64,000 bases of DNA, from positions 1,017,579 to 1,081,578 of the forward strand of contig CM049307.1 in assembly GCA_026874595.1 (NCBI GenBank). Direction: 5' to 3'. The position numbers were made by a program, and so were the translations under genes. Each line of letters opens with the position of its first letter. The first letter of the stretch is position 1. The stretch comes from Sipunculus nudus (taxonomy: Eukaryota > Annelida > Sipuncula > Golfingiida > Sipunculidae). The notes below the pieces were generated by a model. The model was not told the origin of the DNA, did not search any database, and was given only the letters and a program-made list of their open reading frames with translations. This document shows positions 52,081 to 64,000 of the stretch, piece after piece.

Positions 52081-52916
52081 GCCTATTGTCAAGTGTTTTA
52101 TTTCTAAATAAAAAAAAATTAAAAACTACGGTAGTTCATTTTTTAACCCACTCTTAGTAAAACATACAGAAAGCTTTATCCTATTTTTTTCATCAAAATA
52201 TGATGAAACAAAATAGGACTTGTTTCATGGCCGGACAATTCCATGTTTAATAATATCTGTTGGTAATGCATGTGTTCTATTGAACTCCGACATCCAACTT
52301 GCGAAATTCAGGTATTTCATGGAACGGGATAACTGCTTTAAACAACATATGCGTAATGTGATAGCTCCTTTGTGTACTAGTTATAAATTTCTAAAGATTT
52401 ATGGGAAAATATGAAAGGGTGTTTCGTGAAAAAAGTTGAGTGGCACCACCATCAAGGATTATATATAAACCAAAAAAGTAACATTGCGAACACCCAGAAA
52501 CCTTGTACCCCTACAGATCGTGCACACATGGCGTAGATGGATAAAACAGCCGCCATTTTAAAGTCTAATATGGCTGCCATAAATTCTAAAGAAAAATGGA
52601 ACCAACCCTAGATATTGTCCTTAAGGTCTGAGGATTCCAACAAAAATTGGTCCAAAAAATTATATCAGACATTTTTGCAATATCGGCTACTGCTACATAA
52701 CGACGTGGACTAGAAGGGGCGTCGTCACCAACACACACACGTACACATGTATACTCAGAACATGTGGTAATCTACTCTGGTTTCCTGGCAATATAAGTCG
52801 CTCCCTGGGATTGGATAATGGCCGTTATATGGACCGCCATAAATTCTGAGCTGATCTGAGAGAGTCCACCATAACACAGGTCCTTGAGACAATGTATTCA
52901 CCGGTGGCTGATATTG
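52081..52916. other. Intergenic, no gene recognised
   Basis: Dispersed-repeat look (gccgccattttaaag, atggctgccataaattct near 52545-52590 and 52835) but no defined ends. Confidence 0.4.
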
Positions 52917-53220
52917 ATATTACAAGCGTCACTAGGTCCATCCCCCTGTCAACTCTCCATGCAACCTTCTGACTAATTACAATTGGTTCCTTTACTTTGA
53001 CTGCCTATCTACCTATATTATGCTATAATAACCTCTAAATAAGGTCTAAAACAACTTTACAATCTTCCTAAATATAGGTGGATAGGCAGTAAGAAGCCTC
53101 CATTCAGAAATGGACAAGAAAGAACAATAAAATAAGAATTGTTTGCGTTACAAGCTATAGCTTGTGGGAAGGTTGATCAGATAGTTGATAGGGGGATGGA
53201 GCAAGTGACGCTTGTAATAT
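52917..53220. mobile_element. 304-bp foldback MITE
   Basis: Ends atattacaagcgtcact... and ...agtgacgcttgtaatat are inverted, with about 35 paired bases including ccatccccct/agggggatgg. A second inner inverted pair is ctgcctatctacctatatt / aatataggtggataggcag. A third palindrome, acaagctatagcttgt, lies at 53149-53164. The whole unit can fold on itself; no coding capacity. Confidence 0.82.
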
Positions 53221-54274
53221 TGCTGTGCTAACTATGAATACGAGCAGGCACCTAGGGCAGTGTTTTTTAGCAGTGAGTTATCAGCTAAACGAAAATACAT
53301 TCCCTGCTTGCCTATCAAGTGTGTGTTAAACTCGCACAGAACACACGTATACACGACGGGCCACTGGCAGTCGACAGTCTGATATTCAGAGTCTTAGGCC
53401 TGTGAATTTCTGACCAGAACTTATTTTGGTAAGTTGTATTCCAATGGCTTTTCATTTAAAAAAAGTGCATATATCTTATGTGTATATTAGGTTAAAGGGA
53501 GGTATCCCCTACTTAAAAATTTAATTGCCCTAAAGTCGCCCGCTTGCATTCCCTTTGTCATCCCCTTCCTCTCTTTTTCTCTCTGTCTCTGTAGCGATAA
53601 CTCTTAACGTGCAGTTTATCCTTATTTTTCAGTTCTAAAGGGAAAATGTGCACTTGTAACTCTAGATTTGCCAGTCCTAAATTTTAGAAAGTTTCCTTCT
53701 CATCACAGACTAAAAATCTACTTATATGTCCATGTTTAAATACCTGAATTTTATCAATCACTCGTTTATCATGGTAATACACCATATAACTGGCCGCGCA
53801 TGTTCAAAACATTCTGCTATATTTCTGTGATAATTATATTTAATTTGTAATATTTTCATTTAAATCAATCCATAATATATTTATAAAATAAATAAAGTAT
53901 ACATACAAACTCGAGCTGAAGCAGACACGCATGCGATGGCTCGGACATTCGTGAGAATGGAAGAAGGTCGCATCCAAAATGGATCTCCGCAGTTGGACCC
54001 AACTCCGCTACAGAAGTGAAGACATGGGAAGCCACCGTCTCAGAACGAACAACCTAGAGACAACCAGTACAGAAAGCCTCATCCTGTTTGAAGAGACCCT
54101 AGCTCAGCTATTTAAAGCCAAGAGACAGAAGAGGAAAGGCAGAAGTCTAACAAACAGAACAGCATCAGAGTTCCCACTTGATGTGGGAGAGACTACCTGA
54201 CCAGCCATACAAGACGCTGTTCTAGAACATAAACCCACGGCATAACTCCATAGTCTTCCGAGACTGAAGGAAGC

Positions 54275-54278
<4 letters not shown>
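53221..54278. other. Intergenic, no gene recognised
   Basis: An open frame at 53979-54200 (plus) is polar and ends before a long (AT)n tract; no family match. 53925-54100 could be the terminal part of a LINE (aagcagacacgcatgcgatgg) but the evidence is too thin. Confidence 0.35.
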
Positions 54279-54328
<50 letters not shown>

Positions 54329-54329
<1 letters not shown>

Positions 54330-55093
54330 TTTGGAGTCGGGGAGGGGGAGGGGGCGCGCCCCTTTTTGGCCCAAGGGGGGACCTTTTTTAGAGTAGGACT
54401 TTTTTGTTATAAAAATTGTCATATAAGGTCAAATACGCAGTGTCTCTAGTAATGAAGGTGAGTATTGTGCAAGTTTTAGATGCAAGGAATTGAAATACAT
54501 TTATAATGTACTTCATGTTCATTAGAATGGTAGGAAAAGCATACTTAATGATAAATATCTTAACTGGTTACCTTGAAGACGGTTCTGCTATGGAATATTA
54601 CGAATTTAGATCACAGGGCAATGTCTAATTACATCCTTGAATTTTGGGCAGTGTTCCATGAATTGTTTTGTTCATATTGATTATATAATTACATCTTGGA
54701 TTTCATGTAGAAGTGAAAATGCTATATCCCTTGTCTCTCAGTATATATGTTTTATGCTTCATAAACTATGCACGTCAATGGTTTTGAGTCAAATTAAAAC
54801 ACGGTGATGTGAAGAAGACTATATATGAGGTTAAAAATATGACCAACTTTGCACTTTGATTCTTTAAATTCAATATTTTGTGTGTGGTGCAACATGTGAT
54901 TAAAAGTGGGAAAAGGTTAAAAACTACATTCAAAAATGCATTTATATGTTTTATTTTTTTATTTTTTCAAAATTTTCCGTACCGTTTGAGGGGGATACCA
55001 CCTCCCACACCTACCCAAAGCACTTCAAACACTCTCACAATGCGCCAAATCCCCTTTCAAAATCGCTTCAAAGCATATATATATATATATATA
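54329..55093. other. Intergenic, nothing recognised
   Basis: A G-rich block near 54340-54380, AT-rich elsewhere, closing in a short (AT)n at 55074-55092. Confidence 0.4.
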
Positions 55094-56025
55094 CAGTGAA
55101 ACCTCCTTGTGTCATCTCGATTAAGTCGAATTCCTGCATGTGTCGAAGTCGAATGTGAAGTGCCTGCAAAAAGCAGTTAAACCCCTACTAATTTAACTCC
55201 TTTTGTGTCGAACTCGAATGTGTCGAAAAACCTGATGTGTCGAAGTGGTTTGTTGATCCCCAGCTAGTATTTCTATCGCTCAACTCGAAGTCATGTCGCT
55301 TGAATGTTTGGATAACAGTTGTGCACCGCCCGTCAATCGTGATTTGGCCGTGATAATCATTTATACGTTATTAATACCAGCACGTCTCTTACTCATCAAG
55401 CGCGCTGGCTCTCTCGTTCGACTCGTGGTCATGCCGCTTTAATGTTGGGGTAACAGTTGTGGACGGTCCATCAATCATGCCAACGCCGTGAATACCATTT
55501 ATATAAGTAATACCAGGAAGGATCTTACCCATCATGCGCGATGGTTTACGCACCTGGTTTGTTGTTTACCTTTTGGCCAATTAGTGACTCATAATCAAGC
55601 CTTTCTTCTGTTGCCGAACAAGAATTAATTTGAAATGAGAAGTTATTAATAAACCAAACACAACGGAATCCTTACCTTCGATGTGTCTAAGATAAACATA
55701 TATGACTCTATATATATGGAGGAAGATGCCACCTTTCAGACTGACTCTTATTTACAATAGAGCACTTTATACCGCTTTACTGCTTTACTTTTTTATTTAC
55801 CTTATCCTATTTTTGGTGGTACTTATGTGCTTTTTTATTTTAAATAAAGTTATTATCACATTTATATCGTTCCTTTACGCAAACATTTGTAAAAACTTTA
55901 TAATTTAGGCCCTAAACATATGCAGTATTTATCGATAATAATCAAGGCTGAGGGGGATTGAATATATTGAATATCGGTTGTGTCGAAGTAAAAATCACAG
56001 TCCCTTCGACTTCGAAACAACAAGG

Positions 56026-56030
<5 letters not shown>
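55094..56030. mobile_element. pogo/Tigger-like MITE, TCGAA-rich
   Basis: Left end cagtgaaacctccttgtgtc directly after (TA)n; right end ttcgaaacaacaaggtttta directly before (TA)n, so it has inverted AAACC(T)...(A)GGTTT ends and is bounded by TA on both sides. gtcgaa occurs many times, especially 55125-55290. The CAGTGAAACCTC start is typical of pogo/Tigger non-autonomous elements. The interior 55620-55920 is unrelated AT-rich DNA. Confidence 0.55.
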
Positions 56031-56075
<45 letters not shown>

Positions 56076-56077
<2 letters not shown>

Positions 56078-57704
56078 TTTTAGTATTACTACGTAATATA
56101 TTTTCATCCTATGAAAAATATAAACTTTTTTTTATATTTCACCTTTATGAATAAAATCTAGAGCTATGCGGTTTCGTTTTGTTTTTGGCCGTGTTAATTA
56201 CTTGTACACGTAGGAGGGTATGCTAATATTCAGAAAATTTTTAAATATGCATTGTAAATCAGACATTTAAGGCACATTTCACATAAAATATGAGGATATC
56301 CTTTTTCCAAACTAATGTTCTCTCAAATGTCTTTGCAAAACGTAGTCAAACTTTAGAGGGTGGGGTTTCACGTGTATATTATATTAAACAAGGTACTAGA
56401 ATATTTATATTTCTTCAAAATTTTGATATCAACTGGAAATTCAAAACATTCAATCGTTTGTAACATTTTGATGTATGTATGGAAAAAATGGACATCTACA
56501 TGCAACACTTGCAAAATATCATCTTTTACATATGATCCTCGTGGTCTAATAATATGTTCAAGTTACATTCTGCATTTTACCGGCTTCTGTGCATCGGAGC
56601 ACATGCAGACAAGGAGTTCGAGTATCAGCCGAAGAGACGTGGGATTGTTCAAGGTCGACTAAAACCGAAGCTGATTTCAGAAGGCAAAAAGGGATGTAAG
56701 GCATCACGCCTACTACCCCTCATCTATATTTGGACTGACCCATTAATAGGCCTCCCCTATTGTAAAATAGGCTGGCCTACAGCCTGGAATATACAGGCCA
56801 CCCCACTCTTCCGCTAGTGCTTGACTGATCCACACGTAGGCCCACGTCTGGTCGGCACTTGGTTAAGTCATTTTAACGGGTTAAGGGGCTAAACGTTAAT
56901 CGACATAAGGCAAAATTGAGTAGTCTGTCGCGACCGTTCTAGCCCCCCGTTATCACGTAACTATTAGACTTGCCGTTTATTTTTCGGACAGACCTTTCGG
57001 CCATTTGGTGATTTTAAACTTAAATTCCTGTGTTGTTTATATTATCTGTGGGAAAAATAATATAGGGAGACCGTGCCTCACTCGCAGGGGAATGCGTTTT
57101 TTTTTTTCTCTCTTATTTTTTTTTTTGGGGGGGGGGGTTACTGCATGGTGTTATGACCCAGCAGAGTGTGTATAGAAACATTTGAATGCTGTCGTAATCA
57201 CAGAGCTGTTCATTAGTATCCTCAGCCTTTAAATTAGCCAGTAATAAACTGTGAATAACTCAATTGCTAGGGAGTAAAAATGAAATAAAAAAGCAATTTA
57301 ATTACGAATATAACCGGAAAAGAATTATATATAATGATGTTGTATTTATAATTTCCATATGATCATAAGACACACAAGATAATTACGTTACTGTTTTACT
57401 AAATATAAGCACAACACAACAAAGGGATATTTTATTGATTTTTTTTCATTTCATTTTCTGAAAAAAAAATCGATTAATTTGTACTGAAAATTCATTTACA
57501 TATTTCTTCAGACAGGGATCAACATTGACGCGCGCAGGGCATCAGAAACCAACTTGGTGGGCGATGTGGGCGGGCGAACATATCGATCTTTTTCTTATAG
57601 ATTTTATATGACCAGGGGACATCATGATAATTACAAAATTATTCTGCTGAACAGGTATATATATACGAGAGTAGCCAAATAAGCATATATTCAGGCGAAG
57701 TACA
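56076..57704. other. Intergenic, no gene recognised
   Basis: The 100-codon and 87-codon overlapping open frames around 56360-56817 lack any family signature and splice support. T/G homopolymers at 57098-57137. Confidence 0.4.
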
Positions 57705-59245
57705 AAGGCTGTTGTATCGAGAGTTATCCTTGCTGACGGCATACTGTAGTTATATATAGAACAGAGGGTTATCCTTGCCGACAGCATGCTGTAGAACAAG
57801 TTAAAGGCATGCTGTAGTGTAGAGATTTATCCTTGCCGAAGGCATGCTGTAGTATAAAGAGTTGTCCTTGTCGAAGGCATGCTGTAGTATAGAGAGTTAT
57901 CCTTGCCGAAGGCATGCTGTAGTATAGAGAGTTGTCCTTGCTGACGGCATACTGTAGTTATATATAGAACAGAGGGTTATCCTTGCCGACAGCATGCTAT
58001 AGTATAGAGAGTTGTTCTTGCCGAAGGCATGCTGTAGTATAGAGAGTTGTCCTTGCCGAAGGCATGCTGTAGTATAGAGAGTTATCCTTGCTGACGGCAT
58101 AATGTAGTTATATATAGAACAGAGGGTTATCCTTGCCGACAGCATGCTATAGTATAGAGTGTTATCCTTGCCGAAGGCATGCTGTAGTATAGAGAGTTGT
58201 CCTTGCCGAAGGCATGCTGTAGTATAGAGAGTTGTCCTTGCCGAAGGCATGCTGTAGTATAGAGAGTTGTCCTTGCCGAAGGCATGCTGTAGTATAGAGA
58301 GTTGTCCTTGCCGAAGGCATGCTGTAGTATAGAGAGTTATCCTTGCCGAAGGCATGCTGTAGTATAGAGAGTTATCTTTGCTGACGGCATACTGTAGTTA
58401 TATATAGAACAGAGGGTTGTCCTTGCCGACAGCATGCTATAGTATAGAGAGTTGTCCTTGCTGAAGGCATGCTGTGGTATAGAGAGTTGTCCTTGCCGAA
58501 GGCATGCTGTAGTATAGAGAGTTGTCCTTGCCGAAGGCATGCTGTTGTATAGAGAGTTGTCCTTGCCGAAGGCATGCTGTAGTATAGGGCATTGTCCTTG
58601 CCGAAGGCATGCTGTAGTATAGAGCATTGTCCTTGCCGAAGGCATTCTGTAGTATAGAGCTTTGTCCTTGCCGAAGGCATGCTGTAGTATAGAGCTTTGT
58701 CCTTGCCGAAGGCATGCTGTAGTATAGAGCTGTGTCCTTGCCGAAGGCATGCTGTAGTATAGAGAGTTGTCCTTGCCGAAGGCAAGCTGTAGTATAGAGA
58801 GTTGTCCTTGCCGAAGGCATGCTGTAGAATAGAGAGTTGTCCTTGCCGAAGGCATGCTGCAGTATAGAGAGTTGTCCTTGCCGAAGGCATGCTGCAGTAT
58901 AGAGAGTTGTCCTTGCCGAAGGCATGCTGCAGTATAGAGAGTTGTCCTTGCCGAAGGCATGCTGCAGTATAGAGAGTTGTCCTTGCCGAAGGCATGCTGC
59001 AGTATAGAGAGTTGTCCTTGCCGAAGGCATGCTGCAGTATAGAGATTTGTCCTCGCCGAAGGCATGCTGCAGTATAGAGATTTGTCCTGGCCGAAGGCAT
59101 GCTGCAGTATAGAGAGTTGTCCTTGCCGAAGGCATGCTGCAGTATAGAGAGTTGTCCTTGCCGAAGGCATGCTGCAGTATAGAGAGTTGTCCTTGCTGAC
59201 GGCATGCTGTAGTTTGGAGGGTTATCCTTGCCGAAGGGATGCTGT
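57705..59245. repeat. 35-bp satellite, about 44 units, open in three minus frames
   Basis: Unit gttgtccttgccgaaggcat + gctgtagtatagaga. Variants: ctgcag (a block at 58856-59180) versus ctgtag (the rest), and tt/at in place of ga before gtcc (58570-58740). A longer sub-type, ctgacggcatactgtagtta + tatatagaacagagggttat + ccttgccgacagcatgct, recurs at about 57725, 57950, 58090 and 58380. Because 35 is not divisible by 3, the whole array reads open in all three minus frames (to 283 codons); this is repeat translation. Confidence 0.95.
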
Positions 59246-59295
59246 AGCGTTCCAGAATTGCCATGTGGTCAGGAGTGCCCAGAGCCAATATTGTT

Positions 59296-59398
59296 ACATT
59301 TCGTTTTGACTGACAGCTAACCGGGCCTTTTTCAGCTGGGTTTCGGGACTATGCACACGGGTTGCCGGGCCGGTCAGCTGTCAGTCGAAACCAAATGT
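59296..59398. repeat. 103-bp foldback (inverted repeat)
   Basis: Arms acatttcgttttgactgaca (59296) and tgtcagtcgaaaccaaatgt (59379), extended inward by gctaaccgggcc / ggccggtcagc, around a 40-bp loop. It looks like a small MITE or structural repeat. Confidence 0.7.
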
Positions 59399-59699
59399 AT
59401 TACCATCGGCTCTGCATGGGCTACTCGCTGGGCTGGTATCAGTTTTTATTGCAACGGAATAGTGGCTACGATAAAATATTCTAAATGCATTAATAGGTCG
59501 ATGAAGCGGGAACAAAGCGGAAGTTTAATGACCTATTATTTGATAAGAGTATGAGTCTCTGAGTTCACGCATATGTCACTAGTCGAAAGATGAAAAAAAA
59601 AACTATTCAGGTGCAAAAAAAAGCGGAATGGCATAAGTTCACGAGCGGTATGGACCATAAAACATCCGTGGACGAGTTCTGTATACTGACTCACTTATC

Positions 59700-61230
59700 A
59701 AACCATTGGGCAGTACGTCGGATCTGTTTGGTCATAAGGGCCAGTGGCTGGTACGGAAAAGGATAAAGCCAACATGTTTAGCGGAGACGCTCCGGAACAT
59801 ACACCAGGTCCCGACGTGGCCTCAGTTCGATGACCGAACAAAGGAGGAGGTAGATCAGTACATTGAGTCAGGCAGACAAGACCTTTACTCAATATGCCGA
59901 GCCGATACTCAGATCAATGTCAAAAGCAGAGATCAGCCGGAAGCTGAAAAGCTCAAAAGCAGGAAAACCCCGGAGGATGGCCTCACCAGGGAAGCACTGA
60001 TTAAACTACAAGAGGAAGGGCTAGAAATGCTCTCCTCCTTGTGCATGCGTGTCTAAAAGTGGGATACTTCCTGGAAAAGGGTTAATGTGATCATGACCCC
60101 AAAGCTAGGGAAGGATCACTCCCAACCGAAAAGCTACCGTCCGATAAGTCTGTCCTAGGATAGCTGTATGGGCTGTGTAGTCGAATAAACAGATACCTCG
60201 AAGACAGGAACTTTTATCAACACGAATCAGAGCGGGTTCAGGTCAACGAATGACCATCTGTTCAGGTTGGCTCAGTCGGTAGGGATGTCTATAAAGAAAA
60301 AGCACAAGCCACAATAGGCGTATTACTGATTGTCAAGAAGGCGTTTGACGCCATGTGGCAAGACGGCTCTAGGTATAAACTCGCTGTTCAGGCAGAACTA
60401 CCGACTAGAATTGTGAGACTCCATCCTGAGTGACAGAAATCTTTGGGTCAAATACGGCGAAGTCGCACGAGACCGAGCCAGCCGCAGGCACAACACAGGG
60501 CTCCGCTTGATCGTTTATGTCAATGACACGCCCAGTCTGGGCGGCAAGTCAGGTGTCAGGAAAGGCACAACGAGCCAGCTCGCAGATTGTACCGCGTTCT
60601 TGACACACAGCTTAAGCGCGGTACCCATTATACAGGCGGGACTCAATGAAATATGTGATTGGTGTACCAAGTGGCGGGTAAAGGTCAACGCGTCAAATTC
60701 CTGGCGTGAGAGTTCAGGAAACACCGAGCTACCAAAGCAAACAAGACTCCAGAACTGAATGTGGCTGGGAAACCAATTCAATTTACAGACACGGACAAAA
60801 CTGGGCCTGACGGTCGATAAAATCCTAACGTGGGAAGCTCAAATTAAGGATATTGAACACAGAGTGAGAGACAGGCTAAACTGCTTGAAGGCGCTCCGAG
60901 CAGGGGAAGGGGGCATGTCCCACCCAGTTTGATATACCTTTACAAGACTTGGATTCGACGATATACCTTTACAAGACTTGGATTCGACAAGTCATGAGCT
61001 ATGAAAACGTGGCACTAATCATGGCCTCGAAATGCCAGCTAAGACGCCTCCAAGTACTTCAGAACAAATCCTTGGAAATAGCCCTGAGACGCCTAATAAG
61101 GTCCAGGGTGGCTGTGCTTCACAAGAAGGGGGACATCAAATGTGCATTAAAGCATGGCTAGAGTTGCTTAACATCAGTGGCAGAAGAAGGCTCAGGATTA
61201 CCACCCCCTTGAAAAGTTAAGGGAGGGGTA
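59700..61230 (+). mobile_element. Jockey/R1-like LINE remnant
   Basis: Plus-strand pieces: a linker with DGLTREALIKLQEEGLEML, then PKLGKDHSQPKSYRPISLS, then (60320-60400) a broken catalytic block, then 60507-60758 with RLIVYVNDTPS and ICDWCTKWRVKVNAS, then 61032-61160 with LRRLQVLQNKSLEIAL. The K-x-YRPISL motif and the downstream C-W-x-K-W-x-xKVN pattern are typical of I/Jockey/R1 RTs. The YxDD box reads as YVND, missing the first Asp, and frames are broken throughout. Confidence 0.75.
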
Positions 61231-62560
61231 AGACATAGCTCAGGGACTTGCAGTTGCCCGCCTGGGAATGAAAAAAAAAACGGGCCGTCCATCGGATGAT
61301 GACGTTAAGTGGCTGTCCCGTGTTTAACAGGGGATGATCACGTTAAAGACCCAACGCTTTTTTTCGATAAAAGAGTAGGCCTGTCGGTTTTTTTGGCAGC
61401 ATGGAACCCTTCCTTGGAGGAATAGTCGTTAGGTGGAAAAAAAAGTTATGGGGGTCCCGAAAGGATCAAAACAGACAAGGCTCCCAGACGTGAACTACGG
61501 GGGGTGCGAGAAGGACCTGAAAGAGACAAGGCTCCGGCAAGATGAGGAAGGAAGACAAGTTTCCGATCAAGGATGACAGGGCTCCGATCAAACGGAAACT
61601 GTACATGGTCGAATGGGACAAGGCTCACGATGGGACCTGAATGGTCCAGGGGTTCGGTCGATCCGCCCAGAAACGACTGGAAAGTTTGTCATGCTGTGAG
61701 GGCGGGACATGTGCAGCCCAAGTGTGTCAGTTCTGAAGGCAACAGTAAAATATTTGTTGCCTGAGCGGTAAACACGATCAGTCAGTTCACGCATATGTAT
61801 ACACATACGCATATACGGTGATGGACACGTGGAAACACCACTTGCAGTTACAAAATCATGAGGGGTTTTCCACGCATTCGTACAAATGCAAATACGCGCA
61901 CATGGAAACACGATTTTACTGGTACAATAATCTCCTTGTTCCTGATTCGGAGACAGGATTAATCGCCGGGATAGCAAAGTTCTGTTCAGTTTTCATCCAT
62001 AATCGTACTTTGGGGGAAGGGGGCTATTTATTTTGCTAAGTTCCTTGGTCATTCGGATAGATTATTTTTTCATACCAAGATTACAAGTATTACAACTATA
62101 TCATAAACACAATGTGTGAACTGATACGATTAACCCCGGCAAAGGTTTTAATCCAGTGTTGTGACCTTTTGTTTTAACACTCAGAGCACACTTGCACCTT
62201 GTTCCCGCTTCCCACAGCACACCTACCCGGCATCCTGTGTGTCCAGGCCCGTATGCGGGGTTCAATGAACAAAATGTAACGATAGCTGGCTCAAGGACCG
62301 TCCCGTTTTTTTTAGACTGATAAACATGGCTTCAGTAAAATACTGTAGTCTGATGATTTTAAAGGTCAATGAAGCGGGAACAAAATGAAGCATTGCTAAG
62401 CCTGTTAAGTGTAATTATCCGGTAATGGAATCTTCTAGATTGTCACTTGAAGATTATCAGGGAAATGACATATTTGATACTTTCATAACAGTTGTTTAAC
62501 CTCATCTTTATGGACAGCTTCCAATTCCGGGTTTATTTTCACATGTTTTATATATTCCAT
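61231..62560. other. Intergenic, no gene recognised
   Basis: Contains gatcacgttaa-type duplication and a tcaatgaagcgggaacaaa word at 62366 that recurs at 59501, so part of this DNA may be 3' flank of the LINE family. Confidence 0.4.
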
Positions 62561-62579
62561 TTATTTTATAAAGATGGGG

Positions 62580-63310
62580 TGCACAAAAATGCTTCAGTAA
62601 CCCGAGTTCACCTTGCGACTGGCAGAACAAATTAATACGAATGGGTAGCTTCGACACGGGGACAAAGGAATGGTCCTTTGTCATAATGGTTTATAAGAAA
62701 ATATATATTATGGTGATTCTTATTACCTTCAAAATGAAATGGTCAATTTATAAATCTTCACCCTAACCCTCTACAAATGTTCAGCAAAACATTTTTCGCC
62801 TGTCACGCTTTTTCAGGAGGCGACCTGTAATCCCCACTGAACCCCATTTCCATTATATCGCCTGTTAAGGAATTTTACTCTGTCAAAAGGAAGTAAAGAT
62901 TTTAAAGCGCGGAACACATGTCCACATGAATCTTATAATAGGGAGCACTTTTCCGTTGAGTGGACACAAAGAGCTGAGGCCCTTTACACGATCACCGTTT
63001 TATAGGTTTACAGGTATGTTGATATTTATACATTTAAGACTATCTTTCCATGATAACCATGGTTTTAATAGTCCGGCCGATTTGAAAAAAAGTTTTTTTT
63101 TTCAAAAGGAAGCCCGGGGGCACTCATTTCTAAGGGTCCTTAACCTCTTGGTTGTTGTCATGGTTAAGAAACACGGGTTCACCAGGCGAGTGGCAGAACA
63201 ACTGCATACGAATTGACGGGACAAAGGTTTAGCCCCTTATAAGTATTCCTTTGTGGACTTGTGATTATGGCACTTTAGAAAATAATATATTATGATGATT
63301 CCGATTACCA
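62580..63310. repeat. Diverged pair, ~590 bp apart
   Basis: gagttcaccttgcgactggcagaacaa...aatacgaa at 62605-62640 and gggttcaccaggcgagtggcagaacaa...catacgaattg at 63172-63215 match, as do the downstream gggacaaagg and atatattatg(g/a)tgatt(c/c) parts (62655-62720, 63217-63305). This is an old direct duplication or two copies of one element. Confidence 0.65.
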
Positions 63311-64000
63311 CAAATTTTCAGCAAAATCTGTATATTACATTTTGCATTATTTGCTGAAAGACAATGCAACGAAACAAGGCTGAGGTGGTTTCTTTGCTAA
63401 ATGCTTTCATTGAAATATGTCAATCTGCTTTCTTTTTATCTGGGAGGGTTGTTAATTTTGCATCAGACCTGCTTATTCCATGACAATTTAAAGTACTCAA
63501 ACCAAAAATTTAATACTGTTGGAATATATTTTCTGGGGCCATCTTTTTCACATTGGCAGCTATACGTTTCCTGTACAAGAGACTTCAACGCCATATGCAT
63601 ATGTATACAAATAACGCATGTGTCTGTTAATATGCCTTAGACTATACCCTCAACTGACTACACTGAATAAACATCGTGTTTTACGATGTCGCCTGAGCTT
63701 CAACTTCTACAACTTTCATATAATTTCCCGGTAAATGCTTCTTTATACAATCGTTATATCTACGATATTTCCTAAGCAATGTCGCTGTCGGACCTATGTT
63801 GTTTATCGGGAAAATACTTATCAGTTAAAAAATCGTACACCCTGTATATGCCTCACGTCTGTTTCCAAAATTTATTTTCTGTGTGATTTCTGGAATAGAA
63901 TATTTTTTCTTTTTATGTTGATATTTTGAAGAATTCTAGCAGAAGTTATCTTTATATCATATATGTGAAACACATGACAAAGTTCCTGCAAAAACCTCAG
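63311..64000. other. Intergenic, nothing recognised
   Basis: Short open frames only. Confidence 0.4.

Noticed and set aside
53979-54200. 73-codon open frame, polar
   Set aside because: No homolog recognised and no flanking gene structure.
56360-56817. Two overlapping ~90-100 codon frames
   Set aside because: Different frames over the same DNA, no domain signature.
57897-59288. Three long overlapping minus-strand open frames (up to 283 codons) that look like a repetitive protein (PSARTTLY/ACLRQGQ/HAFGKDN)
   Set aside because: All three frames of the same 35-bp satellite are open at once and the residue period is the same in each; this is repeat translation, with no conserved start, promoter or splice context.

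Overview
This is a nuclear genome window from an animal, not a bacterium. It has spliced genes with GT/AG introns, AT-rich intronic DNA, long (AT)n, (CA)n and (AG)n microsatellites, poly-C and poly-G runs, and a dense mix of LTR retrotransposons, LINEs, SINEs, MITEs and satellites. The repeat mix (Gypsy-type, Tx1/L1-like, CR1/L2-like, Jockey-like and RTE-like elements, tRNA-type SINEs with a conserved central block) fits a marine invertebrate, most likely a mollusc and perhaps a bivalve. That assignment is inference; nothing in the window fixes the species.

The one host gene I can support is a TMC (transmembrane channel-like) gene on the + strand, from about 4178 to 38318, with a possible poly(A) signal at 38556. 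I traced fifteen coding exons by splice sites, phase continuity and TMC signatures (the IEGxFGxG stretch before TM1, CWETxVG, the FFCPLMP segment, SKPWR, CGPFRG). From 7386 to 38318 the fourteen firm exons join without a phase break into 625 codons plus a stop. A fifteenth exon (4178-4268) is likely; the true N-terminus is probably upstream of the window. Introns run from about 0.3 to 9.5 kb, and most large ones are filled by mobile elements.

Layout: 1-4.1 kb, MITE-like elements carrying a 21-bp palindromic minisatellite, and microsatellites. 4.2-10.2 kb, TMC exons 1-5, a ~125-bp intronic repeat and a SINE. 10.3-19.3 kb, one giant intron with two antisense Gypsy elements; the first has integrase upstream of reverse transcriptase. 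19.7-23 kb, exons 6-9 and a TIR-bearing MITE. 22.98-25.7 kb, an antisense 5'-truncated L1/Tx1-like LINE that begins 15 bp beyond the exon 9 boundary. 26.3-27.4 kb, exons 10-11. 28.1-35.3 kb, a 106-bp satellite, a sense Gypsy element split by a nested LINE, and a 43-bp satellite. 35.9-38.3 kb, the last four exons. Beyond 38.6 kb there is no convincing host gene: LINE remnants (40-41.6, 46-48, 48.7-52.1, 59.7-61.2 kb), a solo-LTR-like unit (44.05-44.78 kb), a 45-bp satellite inside a LINE, foldback and pogo-like MITEs, and a 1.5-kb 35-bp satellite.

The most interesting signal is in the host gene. Three TMC exons have local tandem duplications at an exon edge. Exon 1's acceptor is triplicated with a 33-bp period. 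Exon 10's donor is duplicated with a 39-bp period. Exon 13 has a decayed copy 91 bp upstream. The first two periods are multiples of three and would give in-frame variants of 11, 22 or 13 residues, the last inside a membrane segment. I found no prokaryote-style defence, CRISPR or other gene system.
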